Below, piece by piece: positions 15,974 through 25,299 of a stretch of DNA of 64,000 nt. Positions within the stretch are counted from its first letter, which is position 1, and every line of letters begins with the position of its first letter. Origin of the DNA: Oscillospiraceae bacterium (GTDB lineage Bacteria; Bacillota; Clostridia; Oscillospirales; Ruminococcaceae); the NCBI GenBank assembly GCA_021199335.1, contig JAJQIG010000057.1, positions 1 to 64,000 of the forward strand, given 5' to 3'. A program made the translations under genes and the position numbers. The notes below the pieces were generated by a model. That model had not been told where the DNA came from. It did no database searches and saw nothing but the letters and a program-made list of their open reading frames with translations.

Positions 15974-16567
15974 ATGCCGAGAAATCAATTTCAGAGAATG
16001 GTTTTTGCGTTTTTGACGGTTGTTGTAACCGTACACGCATATGTGTTTTACAGCTTGTATGTAATAAACGGAAGCGTTTTGATGAGCGTTAATGGAGCCG
16101 ACAGCGTTTTGGCGGCAATAAGACAGCAGGGCGGAGTATACGTGTTCGGAAAACCCGTCCCGATTTGGGCGGTAATTCTTATTGAGTTCTGCCTTGCGTA
16201 TCTGCTGGAAGTTTTAATGGGAAGTCCATGCTCATTTAAGCTCGCCTGCAAGGTGTTCAACCCCGCAAAGGATCACCCGATGCTCTTTGAGTCGGCTGTT
16301 ATCTGCGCAACCGTTGGGCTTATGTGCCCTGCGATGAGCTTTCTTGCGGCATGGCTTTATTATCCGTATTATTCGGGCTTCTCTTTCGTAACCCTCCTTG
16401 CAAACTGGCTCAAGCTTGTATGCTATAATTTCCCATTTGCGTTCTTTACACAGCTGTTCTTTATTCAGCCGCTTATAAGAACCGTGTTCAAGCTTATTTT
16501 CAGAAAGGATATTGCGGCACGCAAGGAGAACGAACCTCAGCTTGAAAAGGTATCGGACAGCCTGTAA
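15974..16567 (+). CDS. DUF2798 membrane protein
   Basis: 197 residues with about four membrane helices. The opening MPRNQFQRMVFAFLTVVVTV and the FNPAKDHPMLF and ATVGLMCPAMSF stretches match the DUF2798 family of small Firmicute membrane proteins of unknown function. The family is often seen as two tandem DUF2798 units, and the length here would suit two. The C-terminal tail is charged. The gene is monocistronic behind a structured leader. The Shine-Dalgarno is AAGGAGA, and the T-rich spacer before ATG is like several neighbours. Confidence 0.75.
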   Translation: MPRNQFQRMVFAFLTVVVTVHAYVFYSLYVINGSVLMSVNGADSVLAAIRQQGGVYVFGKPVPIWAVILIEFCLAYLLEVLMGSPCSFKLACKVFNPAKDHPMLFESAVICATVGLMCPAMSFLAAWLYYPYYSGFSFVTLLANWLKLVCYNFPFAFFTQLFFIQPLIRTVFKLIFRKDIAARKENEPQLEKVSDSL

Positions 16568-16727
16568 AAGCTATCTGCGCATAGTATGGCGGCCCTTTTA
16601 AGCCGAAATGCCCCGAACAAAGCCTGTACATTGACGAAATCATGTGTTTATTTGCAAATTGCCATAATATTTTATTAAAAAGTATATAAATTTGTTTGAT
16701 TTTCACCTTTTATTTTTGGAATTCATG

Positions 16728-16736
16728 TGTTATAAT
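16728..16736 (+). promoter_or_regulatory. Extended -10 promoter of the ACT-domain gene
   Basis: TGTTATAAT (16728-16736) with no good -35. It lies 40 bases before the start codon at 16777. Confidence 0.55.
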
Positions 16737-16776
16737 GAACAATGTTAACAATGAGCGTTTGGGGAGGATTATATAT

Positions 16777-17046
16777 ATGAGAGCTGTTATTACGGTTATC
16801 GGTAAGGATGCTGTGGGTATTCTTGCTAAGGTAAGTACCGTCTGCGCTGAAAATAATGCGAACGTTATTGAGGTTACTCAAAGCGTTCTTCAGGATCTCT
16901 TTGCAATGATTATGCTGGTTGATATCACTAACCTTAAGGGGGACTTCTCGGCTCTTGCCGATAAAATGAACGCCCTCGGTGAAGAACAGGGACTTAAAAT
17001 TCTTACCATGCATGAGGACATTTTCAATATTATGCACAGAATATAG
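16777..17046 (+). CDS. ACT-domain protein (UPF0237)
   Basis: 89 residues, a single ACT domain starting MRAVITVIGKDAVGILAKVS, the UPF0237 signature. ACT domains bind small ligands, usually amino acids. The protein is nearly always encoded next to a UPF0210 protein, as here, suggesting it is the sensor or partner of that protein. The ORF track begins 27 codons earlier, but GGGGAGG seven bases ahead of ATG 16777 fixes the start. Confidence 0.92.
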   Translation: MRAVITVIGKDAVGILAKVSTVCAENNANVIEVTQSVLQDLFAMIMLVDITNLKGDFSALADKMNALGEEQGLKILTMHEDIFNIMHRI

Positions 17047-17124
17047 AGCATGGGTTTTCTCTGCTGATTTTAAGAATACCGATTCGGCACTGCTTTCGGA
17101 ATAAATGTGAAGGGATTTTCGCAT

Positions 17125-18480
17125 ATGATTGAGGTTTATGATATACTTGAAACAATCAAGATGATTCAGGATGAATGTCTTGATATAAGAACAATCACAA
17201 TGGGTATTTCACTCCTTGACTGCATTGACGGCGATATTGACAAGGCTTGCGATAAGGTTTACGATAAGATTACGCAACGCGCAGAGAAGCTTGTCAAGGT
17301 CGGGGAGGATATCGAAAAGGAATATGGCATTCCGATTATAAATAAACGCCTTTCGGTTACGCCGATTGCTATCGTTTCCGCCGCTTGTAAGGAGGAGCCT
17401 GTTAAATTCGCCCTTACTATGGAAAAAGCGGCAAAGGCTGTCGGAGTAAACCTCATCGGCGGCTATTCCGCACTTGTGCAGAAGGGATTTTCTGCGGGGG
17501 ATGAAAGGCTTATCAGGTCTATCCCCGAGGCTTTGGCATCAACAAGCTGCGTTTGCTCTTCGGTGAATATCGGTTCGACTAAAACCGGTATTAATCTTGA
17601 TGCCTGCAGGCTCATGGGCGGCATTGTAAGGGAATGCGCCGAGAAAACCGTTGCCGATAAGTGCTTCGGTGCGGCTAAGCTCGTTGTTTTCTGCAACGCC
17701 GTTGAGGATAACCCGTTTATGGCGGGCGCTTTCCACGGTGTCGGTGAGCCCGACTGCATGATAAATGTCGGAGTTTCCGGCCCGGGAGTTGTGCGTGCGG
17801 CTCTTGCGAAGTACCCCGATGCCGATATTACACAGATTTCCGATATTATTAAGAAAACCGCATATAAAATTACAAGAGTGGGTCAGCTTGTGGGAGTTAC
17901 AGCTTCGGAGAGATTGGGCGTTCCGTTCGGAATTGTCGATCTTTCGCTTGCGCCTACGCCCGCCGTTGGCGACAGCGTTGCCCATATCCTTGAGGAGATT
18001 GGCCTTGAAAGCTGCGGAGCTTGCGGAACTACCGCTGCGCTCGCACTCCTTAACGATGCCGTTAAAAAGGGCGGAGTAATGGCTTGCTCGAGGGTAGGCG
18101 GACTTTCAGGCGCATTCATTCCCGTATCGGAGGATGCGGGTATGATAGACGCTGCGGTTCGTGGCTCGCTGACAATTGAAAAGCTCGAGGCAATGACGGC
18201 GGTTTGCTCCGTTGGACTTGATATGATAGTCATTCCGGGGGATACCCCTGCCGATGTTATTTCGGGGATTATTGCCGATGAAGCTGCTATCGGTATGGTT
18301 AATATGAAAACCACAGCGGTGCGTGTTATTCCGGCAATCGGAATGAAGGAGGGAGATTTCCTTGACTGGGGAGGTCTTTTCGGAAAGGGCCCCGTCATGA
18401 GTGTCAATAAATTTTCTCCGTCAAAATTTGTGAATCGAGGCGGTCAAATTCCCGCGCCGCTTCACAGCTTGAAAAATTAA
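17125..18480 (+). CDS. UPF0210 (PFL family, DUF711) protein
   Basis: 451 residues of the UPF0210/PFL family, normally about 450. The family is related in fold to pyruvate formate-lyase-like proteins, but the function is not established. Recognisable stretches are [14 protein letters not shown] near the N-terminus, [39 protein letters not shown], and [13 protein letters not shown] at the C-terminus. It follows the ACT gene by 78 bases with no terminator between, so they form one unit. The ORF track begins at GTG 17107; GAAGGGA points to ATG 17125 (MIEVYDIL). Confidence 0.92.
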   Translation: MIEVYDILETIKMIQDECLDIRTITMGISLLDCIDGDIDKACDKVYDKITQRAEKLVKVGEDIEKEYGIPIINKRLSVTPIAIVSAACKEEPVKFALTMEKAAKAVGVNLIGGYSALVQKGFSAGDERLIRSIPEALASTSCVCSSVNIGSTKTGINLDACRLMGGIVRECAEKTVADKCFGAAKLVVFCNAVEDNPFMAGAFHGVGEPDCMINVGVSGPGVVRAALAKYPDADITQISDIIKKTAYKITRVGQLVGVTASERLGVPFGIVDLSLAPTPAVGDSVAHILEEIGLESCGACGTTAALALLNDAVKKGGVMACSRVGGLSGAFIPVSEDAGMIDAAVRGSLTIEKLEAMTAVCSVGLDMIVIPGDTPADVISGIIADEAAIGMVNMKTTAVRVIPAIGMKEGDFLDWGGLFGKGPVMSVNKFSPSKFVNRGGQIPAPLHSLKN

Positions 18481-18626
18481 GAAACCTAACAAATGCCTGT
18501 ATTTTTGCGTTAAATTCGGATTTCTTGTTCCGTTTTTGTTAAAAATATGGGTGTTTGTTGCGATTGAATGATGTATGCGTCAATGGTGTTTGCATCAGTG
18601 ACGTTTATTGCAGGAAAGGAGCTTTA

Positions 18627-18941
18627 ATGGACAGTAATATTATTCAAAGTATTCTTGAGATTGACCGCAGCGCAAAGGAAAAGCTTGCGGCGGCGGAAGA
18701 ACAGAAAAACAAAATTGTTGCCGACGCCGAAAAGGAAAAGAAGCGAATCATAGATGACAAAATAAAAAGCGCGGGAAACGCTCTTAAGCATCTTGAGGAG
18801 TCTGAAAAAAGTAAGGCTGACGAAAAAATGTCGGAAATCAGCGCCGAAAGAGAAAAGGAGATTGAACGCCTGAACAAAATTTACGATGCCCGTCATGAGG
18901 AATGGGAGGATAATATTCTCCGTTCCGTTATCGGTGGCTGA
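18627..18941 (+). CDS. V-type ATP synthase subunit G/H (peripheral stalk)
   Basis: 104 residues, almost wholly one coiled coil rich in Ala, Glu and Lys (EKLAAAEEQKNKIVADAEKE). This is the subunit that pairs with E in the peripheral stalks of A/V-type ATPases. It is the first gene of the nine-gene V-ATPase operon. AAAGGAG before ATG 18627 defines the start; the ORF track's earlier start has no support. Sequence is poorly conserved in this subunit, so the call rests on coiled-coil character and position. Confidence 0.8.
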   Translation: MDSNIIQSILEIDRSAKEKLAAAEEQKNKIVADAEKEKKRIIDDKIKSAGNALKHLEESEKSKADEKMSEISAEREKEIERLNKIYDARHEEWEDNILRSVIGG

Positions 18942-18956
18942 TAAAGAAGGCTGATT

Positions 18957-20003
18957 ATGAATATTACACATCGAAGTTATAATGCTACGGTTGCAAAAGT
19001 AAGGGCGATGTACGGGAAAAGGGTTTCCGCATCGGACTATTCCGAGCTTGTTAACAAGCAGAGCGTTTCCGAAATCGCCGATTATTTGAAGAAAAATACT
19101 CACTACAGCGAGATTCTTTCATCGGTTGACGTTAATACCGTCCACAGAGGCTTTCTTGAAAGCCTTTTGAGAAGGTTCAATTTTGAAATGTACCTTAAAA
19201 TTACGGGCTTTGAGAGGATAAGTAAGCAGGAATTTTACAACTTCAAGATTGTTAATGCCGAAATTGATGTCATTCTCAGCTGTATCCGTCATATCAACGC
19301 AAACTCCGAGGATAGGATAATCAACGATATTCCGATTTACATAAACGGAATGACACATTTTGACCTTATCGAAATTGCTAAGGTTCACTCATTTGAGGAA
19401 ATGCTTGCCCTCCTTAAAAAGACGCCCTATGCGGATGTTCTCAAGGACGAGCATACGGACAGCAACGGAAAGGTGGATTATTCCTCCTGCGAGGTTAAGC
19501 TGCGAACAATGTATTTCAACAGGCTTGAAAATTATGTGAGCAGGCTTGCTCCCCAAGAGGCTGATATGGTCAATTCCATGATTCTTATCGATATTGACCT
19601 TATTAATGTAATCAATGCCTACCGAATGACTGCGTTCTTCGGCGAGGATGAAAAAACTATCAAGGAGATGATGTTCCCGTTTTGCGGAAGGCTTTCCGAA
19701 AAAAAGCAGACGGAAATATACAGCGCTCCCGATGCCGAAGAATTTATCAAACGTTTTTCAAAAACCTATTACGGCAGACAAATTTCCGACAGCGGTTACG
19801 ATATGAACAACCTTGAGGACAATGCAAACAGACTTAGGTTCAAATATGCAAAGCTTGCGCTTAAAACCTCGTCAAAGGCTTCGGCAAGCGTCTATGCATT
19901 TACCTATCTTATGGGTGTTGAGCTTAAAAATCTTATTTGCATTATTGAGGGCGTGCGTTACGGTATACCCGCCAAAGAGATTGAAAAGCTGATAATTATT
20001 TGA
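18957..20003 (+). CDS. ntpC: V-type ATP synthase subunit C
   Basis: 348 residues, all-helical, of the V/A-ATPase C (V-type d) family that connects the rotor shaft to the membrane ring. The N-terminus runs YNATVAKVRAMYGKRVSASD, and the C-terminus ends in the conserved TYLMGVELKNLICIIEGVRY stretch with IPAKEIEKLII. ATG 18957 is preceded by GAAGG. It lies 15 bases after subunit G/H and runs into the subunit I gene. Confidence 0.9.
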   Translation: MNITHRSYNATVAKVRAMYGKRVSASDYSELVNKQSVSEIADYLKKNTHYSEILSSVDVNTVHRGFLESLLRRFNFEMYLKITGFERISKQEFYNFKIVNAEIDVILSCIRHINANSEDRIINDIPIYINGMTHFDLIEIAKVHSFEEMLALLKKTPYADVLKDEHTDSNGKVDYSSCEVKLRTMYFNRLENYVSRLAPQEADMVNSMILIDIDLINVINAYRMTAFFGEDEKTIKEMMFPFCGRLSEKKQTEIYSAPDAEEFIKRFSKTYYGRQISDSGYDMNNLEDNANRLRFKYAKLALKTSSKASASVYAFTYLMGVELKNLICIIEGVRYGIPAKEIEKLIII

Positions 20004-20032
20004 AATTTACAGAGAGAGGTGAAAATTTCGGA

Positions 20033-21970
20033 ATGTCTATAGAAAAAATGGAATTTGTAAACATTTCCGGACCTACAAAGGATCTTTATCCGGTTATTGT
20101 AAAGCTGAGCGAATGCGGATGCTTTCATATGGAAACGGCTTCCAAGATGGCGGGTAAGGAAAAGGGCGCTCCCACGATAAAGGAGGAGAACCCTTATACC
20201 GCTGTGCTGAAAAAGCTGAGCGAAATTTCCGCTCGGACAGGAGTCAAGTTTGAAAGCACAGACTTTTCAAATGCCGCCGATAAAGAAGCCTCCGATATTG
20301 AAGCGTATGTGGACGATTTCAAGGAAAGGCTCAGTGTTCTTATTGAAAGGAAAAGGACTGCGGAGGAAAAGCTTGCATCCTATGAGCAGGCTTTGAATCA
20401 GGTAACGCATCTTAAAGGACTTGACATCGATTTGCAGCAGATTTTCTCCTGCGAGCATATTAAGGTGCGGTTCGGACGGCTTCCGATCGACAGCTACAAT
20501 AAGCTGCCATATTATGACGACAAAATCTTCTACTTTACATACTTTACAGAAGAGCCTGAATATTACTGGGGCGTTTATTTTACACCGTCATTCTGCGCCG
20601 AAGAGGTCGATGATATTTTTAATTCACTCTATTTTGAGCGTGTGCATATCGCCGATTTTGTTCACGGAACATCCGAGGATGCGGTTGAAGAGCTTAACGC
20701 AATGATTGATGAAAACCGTTCCGAAACGGAGGCCTGCGGAAAGGATATTTCGGAGCTTATGGCTGAGGAAAAACCTAAGCTCGATGAAATTTTTACCCTG
20801 TATAAGAAAAGGCACGACAGCTTTGACCTTAGGGATAAGGCGGTAATCACAAACGATAAGTTCTATATTATCGGCTTTGTTCCGAAACGTGATTCGGATG
20901 AATTCCTCAAGCTTTTTGATGATATGGACGGCGTTTCCGTTCTTATGCAGCCCGCCGATGCAAACGGCAGACTTAAGCCGCCGATAAAGCTGAGAAACAA
21001 CAAGTTTACCGAGCCGTTTTCAATGTTTGTTGAGATGTATGGTTTGCCATCGTATAACGGCATAAACCCCACCACCTTTGTTGCGATAACCTATACGCTT
21101 CTTTTCGGTATAATGTTTGGTGATTTTGGACAGGGCGTGGTTCTTGCAATCCTCGGAGCGCTGCTTTGGAAGTTCAAGAAATTTTCTCTAGGCCCGATTT
21201 GCGTAAGAATAGGTATCTCCGGCGCCGTATTCGGACTGCTCTACGGAAGCGTGTTCGGTTATGAAGAATTGCTCGACCCCGTTTACGAAAAGCTTGGAAT
21301 AACCTTCCTGCCGTTTAAGATAATGGACAACGTTACAACCATTCTAATCGGCGCAATTGTTATTGGCGTTGTGATAATGATTATTTCGATCCTTATAAAC
21401 ATTATTATGGGCGTAAAGAATAAAAACTATGAGGAAGCTTTGTTTGGAAATAACGGCATTGCGGGCCTTGTTTTCTTTGGCTCGATACTTGTCGGTGCGG
21501 TTGCAACGCTTTTCGGAGCGCACATTGTAAATGCCGCTTATATCATTATCCTGATAGTTCTCCCGCTTGTTGCAATGTTTATGAGAGAGCCTCTTTCATG
21601 CTGGGTTAAAGGCAGAAAGTTCCATATGGAGGGCGGAATTTCCGACTTTATTGCATCCAACTTCTTTGAGGTATTTGAATTTTTGCTTGGCTATGCCACA
21701 AATACGCTCTCCTTTGTCCGTATCGGAGGATTCGTCCTCTCCCACGCCTCCATGATGCTCGTTGTTATGGCGCTTGCGGAAAGCGTTTCGGCGGGCGCGG
21801 CTCCCATTGTTGTTGTTATAGGAAACATTTTTGTAATGGGCATTGAAGGCTTGCTTGTAGGTATTCAAACGCTTCGTCTTGAATTCTACGAAATCTTTTC
21901 ACGTTTTTATTCGGGTGAAGGCGTACCCTTTACACCCGTTAAAATTAACTATGATGAAAATATAGAATAA
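20033..21970 (+). CDS. ntpI: V-type ATP synthase subunit I (membrane stator)
   Basis: 645 residues. The N-terminal half is a cytoplasmic helical arm (about 1-335) and the C-terminal half has seven to eight membrane helices (about 350-620). The conserved FTEPFSMFVEMYGLPSYNGI precedes the membrane part, GIMFGDFGQG follows, and TNTLSFVRIGGFVLSHASMM carries the Arg expected to face the ring glutamate. It forms the ion channel with subunit K. The ORF track starts at TTG 20000, overlapping the ntpC stop; AGAGGTG and the family N-terminus support ATG 20033. Confidence 0.92.
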   Translation: MSIEKMEFVNISGPTKDLYPVIVKLSECGCFHMETASKMAGKEKGAPTIKEENPYTAVLKKLSEISARTGVKFESTDFSNAADKEASDIEAYVDDFKERLSVLIERKRTAEEKLASYEQALNQVTHLKGLDIDLQQIFSCEHIKVRFGRLPIDSYNKLPYYDDKIFYFTYFTEEPEYYWGVYFTPSFCAEEVDDIFNSLYFERVHIADFVHGTSEDAVEELNAMIDENRSETEACGKDISELMAEEKPKLDEIFTLYKKRHDSFDLRDKAVITNDKFYIIGFVPKRDSDEFLKLFDDMDGVSVLMQPADANGRLKPPIKLRNNKFTEPFSMFVEMYGLPSYNGINPTTFVAITYTLLFGIMFGDFGQGVVLAILGALLWKFKKFSLGPICVRIGISGAVFGLLYGSVFGYEELLDPVYEKLGITFLPFKIMDNVTTILIGAIVIGVVIMIISILINIIMGVKNKNYEEALFGNNGIAGLVFFGSILVGAVATLFGAHIVNAAYIIILIVLPLVAMFMREPLSCWVKGRKFHMEGGISDFIASNFFEVFEFLLGYATNTLSFVRIGGFVLSHASMMLVVMALAESVSAGAAPIVVVIGNIFVMGIEGLLVGIQTLRLEFYEIFSRFYSGEGVPFTPVKINYDENIE

Positions 21971-21992
21971 TTTATTATTGGAGGATTTTATT

Positions 21993-22448
21993 ATGCTTTA
22001 CATTCTTTTAATTCCCGCAGTTGTTCTTGCGCTTCTTATCGTTCCCATGGCAGTTGCTTTCAAAAGACGCAAGAGCGGAAAGTCCGTCAGAAACGCTTTT
22101 ATCGGCAATATCTGTTCATTCTTTGCTGTAATGGTTTTCTGCGCAGCGCTCCCTATCGGAATCAGCGCCTATGCCGATAACGAAGAAGAGCCTGCCGCTA
22201 TCACAGCAGAAGCGGAAGAAACAGAGGAAACGGATTCCGGAAACGGTATGCTTTACCTTGCATCCGCACTTGCAGTAGGTCTTGGCTCAATCGGCGGTGG
22301 TATTGCCGTTGCCGCTGCAGCCCCTGCCGCTATCGGAGCAGTAAGCGAGGACCCGAAGTCATTCTCTAAGGCGCTTATCTTTGTTGCTCTCGGTGAAGGA
22401 TGCGCACTTTATGGATTCGTTGTAGCGCTTCTCATGCTCTTTATCTGA
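21993..22448 (+). CDS. ntpK: V-type ATP synthase subunit K (rotor ring)
   Basis: 151 residues, four membrane helices. Helices 3 and 4 (about 85-151) form the recognisable proteolipid hairpin: a Gly/Ala-rich helix (GLGSIGGGIAVAAAAPAAIG), a SEDP loop, and LIFVALGEGCALYGF carrying the ion-binding Glu. The first hairpin (about 1-62) keeps little of this pattern, lacks an ion-binding carboxylate, and is joined by an acidic Glu/Thr-rich linker. No Na+-type Gln is seen in the Gly-rich helix, so proton use is possible but not shown. ATG 21993 follows GGAGG. Confidence 0.9.
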   Translation: MLYILLIPAVVLALLIVPMAVAFKRRKSGKSVRNAFIGNICSFFAVMVFCAALPIGISAYADNEEEPAAITAEAEETEETDSGNGMLYLASALAVGLGSIGGGIAVAAAAPAAIGAVSEDPKSFSKALIFVALGEGCALYGFVVALLMLFI

Positions 22449-22464
22449 TAAGAGGTTATTTGTT

Positions 22465-22773
22465 ATGCGTTTTTATCTCATAAGCGATAATGTTGATACT
22501 CAGATGGGTATGCGCCTTGCGGGGATTGACGGAGTTGTTGTTCATGAACACGCCGAGGTAAGAGATGCTCTCCTTGCGGCAATGGAAGAAAAGGATATTG
22601 CCGTTATACTTATCACGGAGAAGCTGGTAAGGCTTTGCGGCGAATTGGTTTATGACCTTAAGCTTAACCACAAATCACCCCTTATCGTTGAGATCCCCGA
22701 CCGCCATGCAACATCGAATATTACGGAAAATATATCAAAATATATTGAATCCGCGATAGGCTTAAAGCTTTGA
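22465..22773 (+). CDS. ntpF: V-type ATP synthase subunit F
   Basis: 102 residues, the usual size. A small Rossmann-like alpha/beta protein of the central shaft that binds subunit D and can modulate ATPase activity. Family pattern: ISDNVDTQMGMRLAGIDG at the N-terminus, IAVILITEKL in the middle, and LIVEIPDRH near the C-terminus. AAGAGG precedes ATG 22465. It sits between K and E. Confidence 0.9.
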   Translation: MRFYLISDNVDTQMGMRLAGIDGVVVHEHAEVRDALLAAMEEKDIAVILITEKLVRLCGELVYDLKLNHKSPLIVEIPDRHATSNITENISKYIESAIGLKL

Positions 22774-22824
22774 TGCTATGCAAAATGCGGTTGAACCCTA
22801 AAAAATATGAAAGGCACGGATAAT

Positions 22825-23412
22825 ATGAGCACAGAAAACGAAAAGCTGCAAAAATTTATTTCTGCTGTCAATGAGGAGATAGATGCTAAGGTTTCAAGGC
22901 TTCTTGAAGAAGCCGAAGCGGAAAAGGAAAGTATTATTTCAGCCGCAAAAGCCGAGTCCGAAAGCGTTTCCGCGAAATATGCCGCATCGGAACAGAAGAA
23001 AAATGGCAGCAGATACGTTAAGGATATTTCAAAGGCTGAGCTTGAAATGAAAAAGGACGTTCTTCGCCGCCGTGAGGAGCTTTGTGATAAGGTTTTCGAT
23101 GCCGTGGAGAAGCGTCTGTCCGATTACAGAAAGACTAACGCCTATGCGGATGGCCTTGTTAAAGCATTGCTTCTTATGAATGTTGGCAGCGGCTCGGAGA
23201 TAAGGCTTGCGCCCGAGGATATGAAGCTTGCAGAGGTGCTGAAGCGGATTGTGAAAGCCGAAGATGTTACCTTTGCTGCTGACAGCTCGATTAAGCTCGG
23301 CGGATTTTCCGTTTATTCAAAGGAAAAACATACAATTGTGGATAAAACCTTTGATATTGCTGTTGAGGAGCAGAGGTCTGCTTTTATAAACAGCAACGCT
23401 TTTGCCAATTAA
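22825..23412 (+). CDS. ntpE: V-type ATP synthase subunit E (peripheral stalk)
   Basis: 195 residues. A long N-terminal coiled coil rich in Glu, Ala and Lys (about 1-95) precedes a globular alpha/beta C-terminal domain (about 100-195), with GGFSVYSKEKHTIVDKTFD resembling the family's GGv-v-s-dg-i-vdntf pattern. It pairs with subunit G/H to hold the A3B3 head. Two in-frame ATGs exist; AAAGG ten bases before ATG 22825 favours that start. The gene is followed by the only long gap in the operon (123 bases). Confidence 0.88.
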   Translation: MSTENEKLQKFISAVNEEIDAKVSRLLEEAEAEKESIISAAKAESESVSAKYAASEQKKNGSRYVKDISKAELEMKKDVLRRREELCDKVFDAVEKRLSDYRKTNAYADGLVKALLLMNVGSGSEIRLAPEDMKLAEVLKRIVKAEDVTFAADSSIKLGGFSVYSKEKHTIVDKTFDIAVEEQRSAFINSNAFAN

Positions 23413-23430
23413 GAAAGGCATTGATTCAAT

Positions 23431-23502
23431 GGGAGCATTCCCCAAAACGTATTGGCGAAATACTCCCTGAGCTGCTGCGCATACGTTTTTTGCGATGCAG
23501 CT
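23431..23502 (+). promoter_or_regulatory. Two tandem RNA hairpins between ntpE and ntpA
   Basis: Hairpin 1: GGGAGCATT (23431-23439) with AATACTCCC (23459-23467) and an inner CCAA/TTGG. Hairpin 2: AGCTGC (23470-23475) with GCAGCT (23497-23502) and an inner CGCA/TGCG. No T run follows a closing stem, so these are more likely mRNA processing/stability or attenuation structures than terminators. Confidence 0.5.
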
Positions 23503-23535
23503 AAATTCTCCATTAACAAACAGGAGGAATAAGAA

Positions 23536-25299
23536 TTGAATAAAATTTACTCAATAAACGGCCCTGTTGTCAAGGTAAAGGATACCGATGATTTCAGTAT
23601 GCTGGAAATGGTTCATGTGGGTGAGAAGAAACTGGTCGGAGAGGTTATCGCCATAAACTCCGATGAAACAACCATTCAGGTTTATGAATCCACAACAGGA
23701 CTTAAGCCGGGCGAGCCTGTTACTGGCAGCGGAATGCCTATGTCGGCAACGCTTGGTCCCGGTATTCTTTCAAATATCTTTGACGGAATTGAACGTCCCC
23801 TCAGAAGGCTTGAAGAAATCAGCGGCGCTTTCATTACCGAGGGCTCGGATGTTCCGTCACTCGACACAGAAAAAAAATACAGCGTTACCGTTAAGGTTAA
23901 GGTTGGCGACAAGCTTAACGGAGGCGATATCTATGCGGTTTGCCCCGAAACTCCCGTTATCGAGCATAGATGTATGCTCAGACCCAATTTAAGCGGAGAG
24001 ATTATCTGGACTGCCCCCGATGGGGACTATACCGTTAATGATACGGTTGCGAAAATAAAGAAGCCCGATGGAACGGAGGAGGAGCTTACCCTCTGTCAGA
24101 GATGGCCGATTAAACAGGCAAGACCTTTTATGGAGCGTCTGCCCATTGATAAGCCGCTCATCACAGGACAGCGTGTAATAGATACCGTCCTTCCAATTGC
24201 TAAGGGCGGAACGGCGGCAATCCCCGGTGGCTTCGGTACGGGCAAAACCATGACTCAGCATCAGCTTGCAAAATGGTGCGATGCCGATATTATTGTTTAT
24301 ATCGGATGCGGAGAGCGCGGAAACGAAATGACTCAGGTTCTTGAGGAATTTTCGGAGCTTGTTGACCCAAGAACGGGAAAGGCTCTTACCGACCGTACAA
24401 TCCTTATCGCAAACACTTCAAATATGCCTGTTGCCGCACGTGAAGCATCCATTTATACGGGAATTACCCTTGCGGAATATTACCGTGATATGGGTTATCA
24501 CATCGCAATTATGGCGGATTCCACTTCAAGATGGGCGGAGGCTCTGCGTGAAATAAGCGGACGTCTTGAGGAAATGCCCGCTGAGGAGGGCTTCCCTGCG
24601 TATCTTCCATCAAGAATTTCCGAATTCTATGAAAGAGCCGGCTATGTAAGGTCGCTTAACGGAGAGGAAGGCTCGGTTACAATTATCGGTGCGGTTTCCC
24701 CTCAGGGTTCGGACTTTTCGGAACCCGTTACACAGAACACAAAACGTTTTGTGCGCTGCTTCTGGGCGCTTGATAAGTCGCTTGCATATGCTCGTCACTA
24801 TCCTGCGATTAACTGGAATGATAGCTACTCCGAATACATGGACGACCTTGGCAGCTATTACGAGAAGAATGTTGACGGCAATTTCCTTAACTACCGCTTG
24901 GAAATAACAAAGCTTCTCCATGAGGAAAATAAGCTTATGGAAATCGTTAAGCTGATAGGTTCGGACGTTCTCCCCGAGGATCAGAAGCTCACCATCGAAA
25001 TCGCACGGGTTATTCGTGTAGGATTTTTACAGCAGAACGCTTATCATAAGGAGGATACTTACGTTCCGCTTGAAAAGCAGTTCCTTATGATGGGCACGAT
25101 TTTGAAGCTTTACGAGCAGGCGCAAAAAGCGGTTGATGCGGGCGTAAATACTGCCGAAATTATTAAAACGGGACTCTTTGAAAAGGTTATAAAGATTAAG
25201 TATGATATTCCCAACGACAAGCCCGAAATGTTCGACAGCCTTAACGATGAAATAGAGCAGGGAATAAAGAATTTGATGCAGGAGGTTCTGTCGGTATGA
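23536..25299 (+). CDS. ntpA: V-type ATP synthase catalytic subunit A
   Basis: 587 residues, the normal length. The catalytic nucleotide-binding subunit of the A3B3 head. The Walker A loop is GGFGTGKT near residue 235; Walker B/catalytic Glu follows in [38 protein letters not shown] is the conserved A-subunit block. The A-specific non-homologous insertion (about 100-200) is present. The start is TTG 23536 with GGAGG upstream; no ATG is nearby. It overlaps ntpB by four bases. Confidence 0.96.
   Translation: MNKIYSINGPVVKVKDTDDFSMLEMVHVGEKKLVGEVIAINSDETTIQVYESTTGLKPGEPVTGSGMPMSATLGPGILSNIFDGIERPLRRLEEISGAFITEGSDVPSLDTEKKYSVTVKVKVGDKLNGGDIYAVCPETPVIEHRCMLRPNLSGEIIWTAPDGDYTVNDTVAKIKKPDGTEEELTLCQRWPIKQARPFMERLPIDKPLITGQRVIDTVLPIAKGGTAAIPGGFGTGKTMTQHQLAKWCDADIIVYIGCGERGNEMTQVLEEFSELVDPRTGKALTDRTILIANTSNMPVAAREASIYTGITLAEYYRDMGYHIAIMADSTSRWAEALREISGRLEEMPAEEGFPAYLPSRISEFYERAGYVRSLNGEEGSVTIIGAVSPQGSDFSEPVTQNTKRFVRCFWALDKSLAYARHYPAINWNDSYSEYMDDLGSYYEKNVDGNFLNYRLEITKLLHEENKLMEIVKLIGSDVLPEDQKLTIEIARVIRVGFLQQNAYHKEDTYVPLEKQFLMMGTILKLYEQAQKAVDAGVNTAEIIKTGLFEKVIKIKYDIPNDKPEMFDSLNDEIEQGIKNLMQEVLSV

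Noticed and set aside
23431-23502. Hairpins before ntpA as an intrinsic terminator
   Set aside because: No T run follows either closing stem, and the operon plainly continues.
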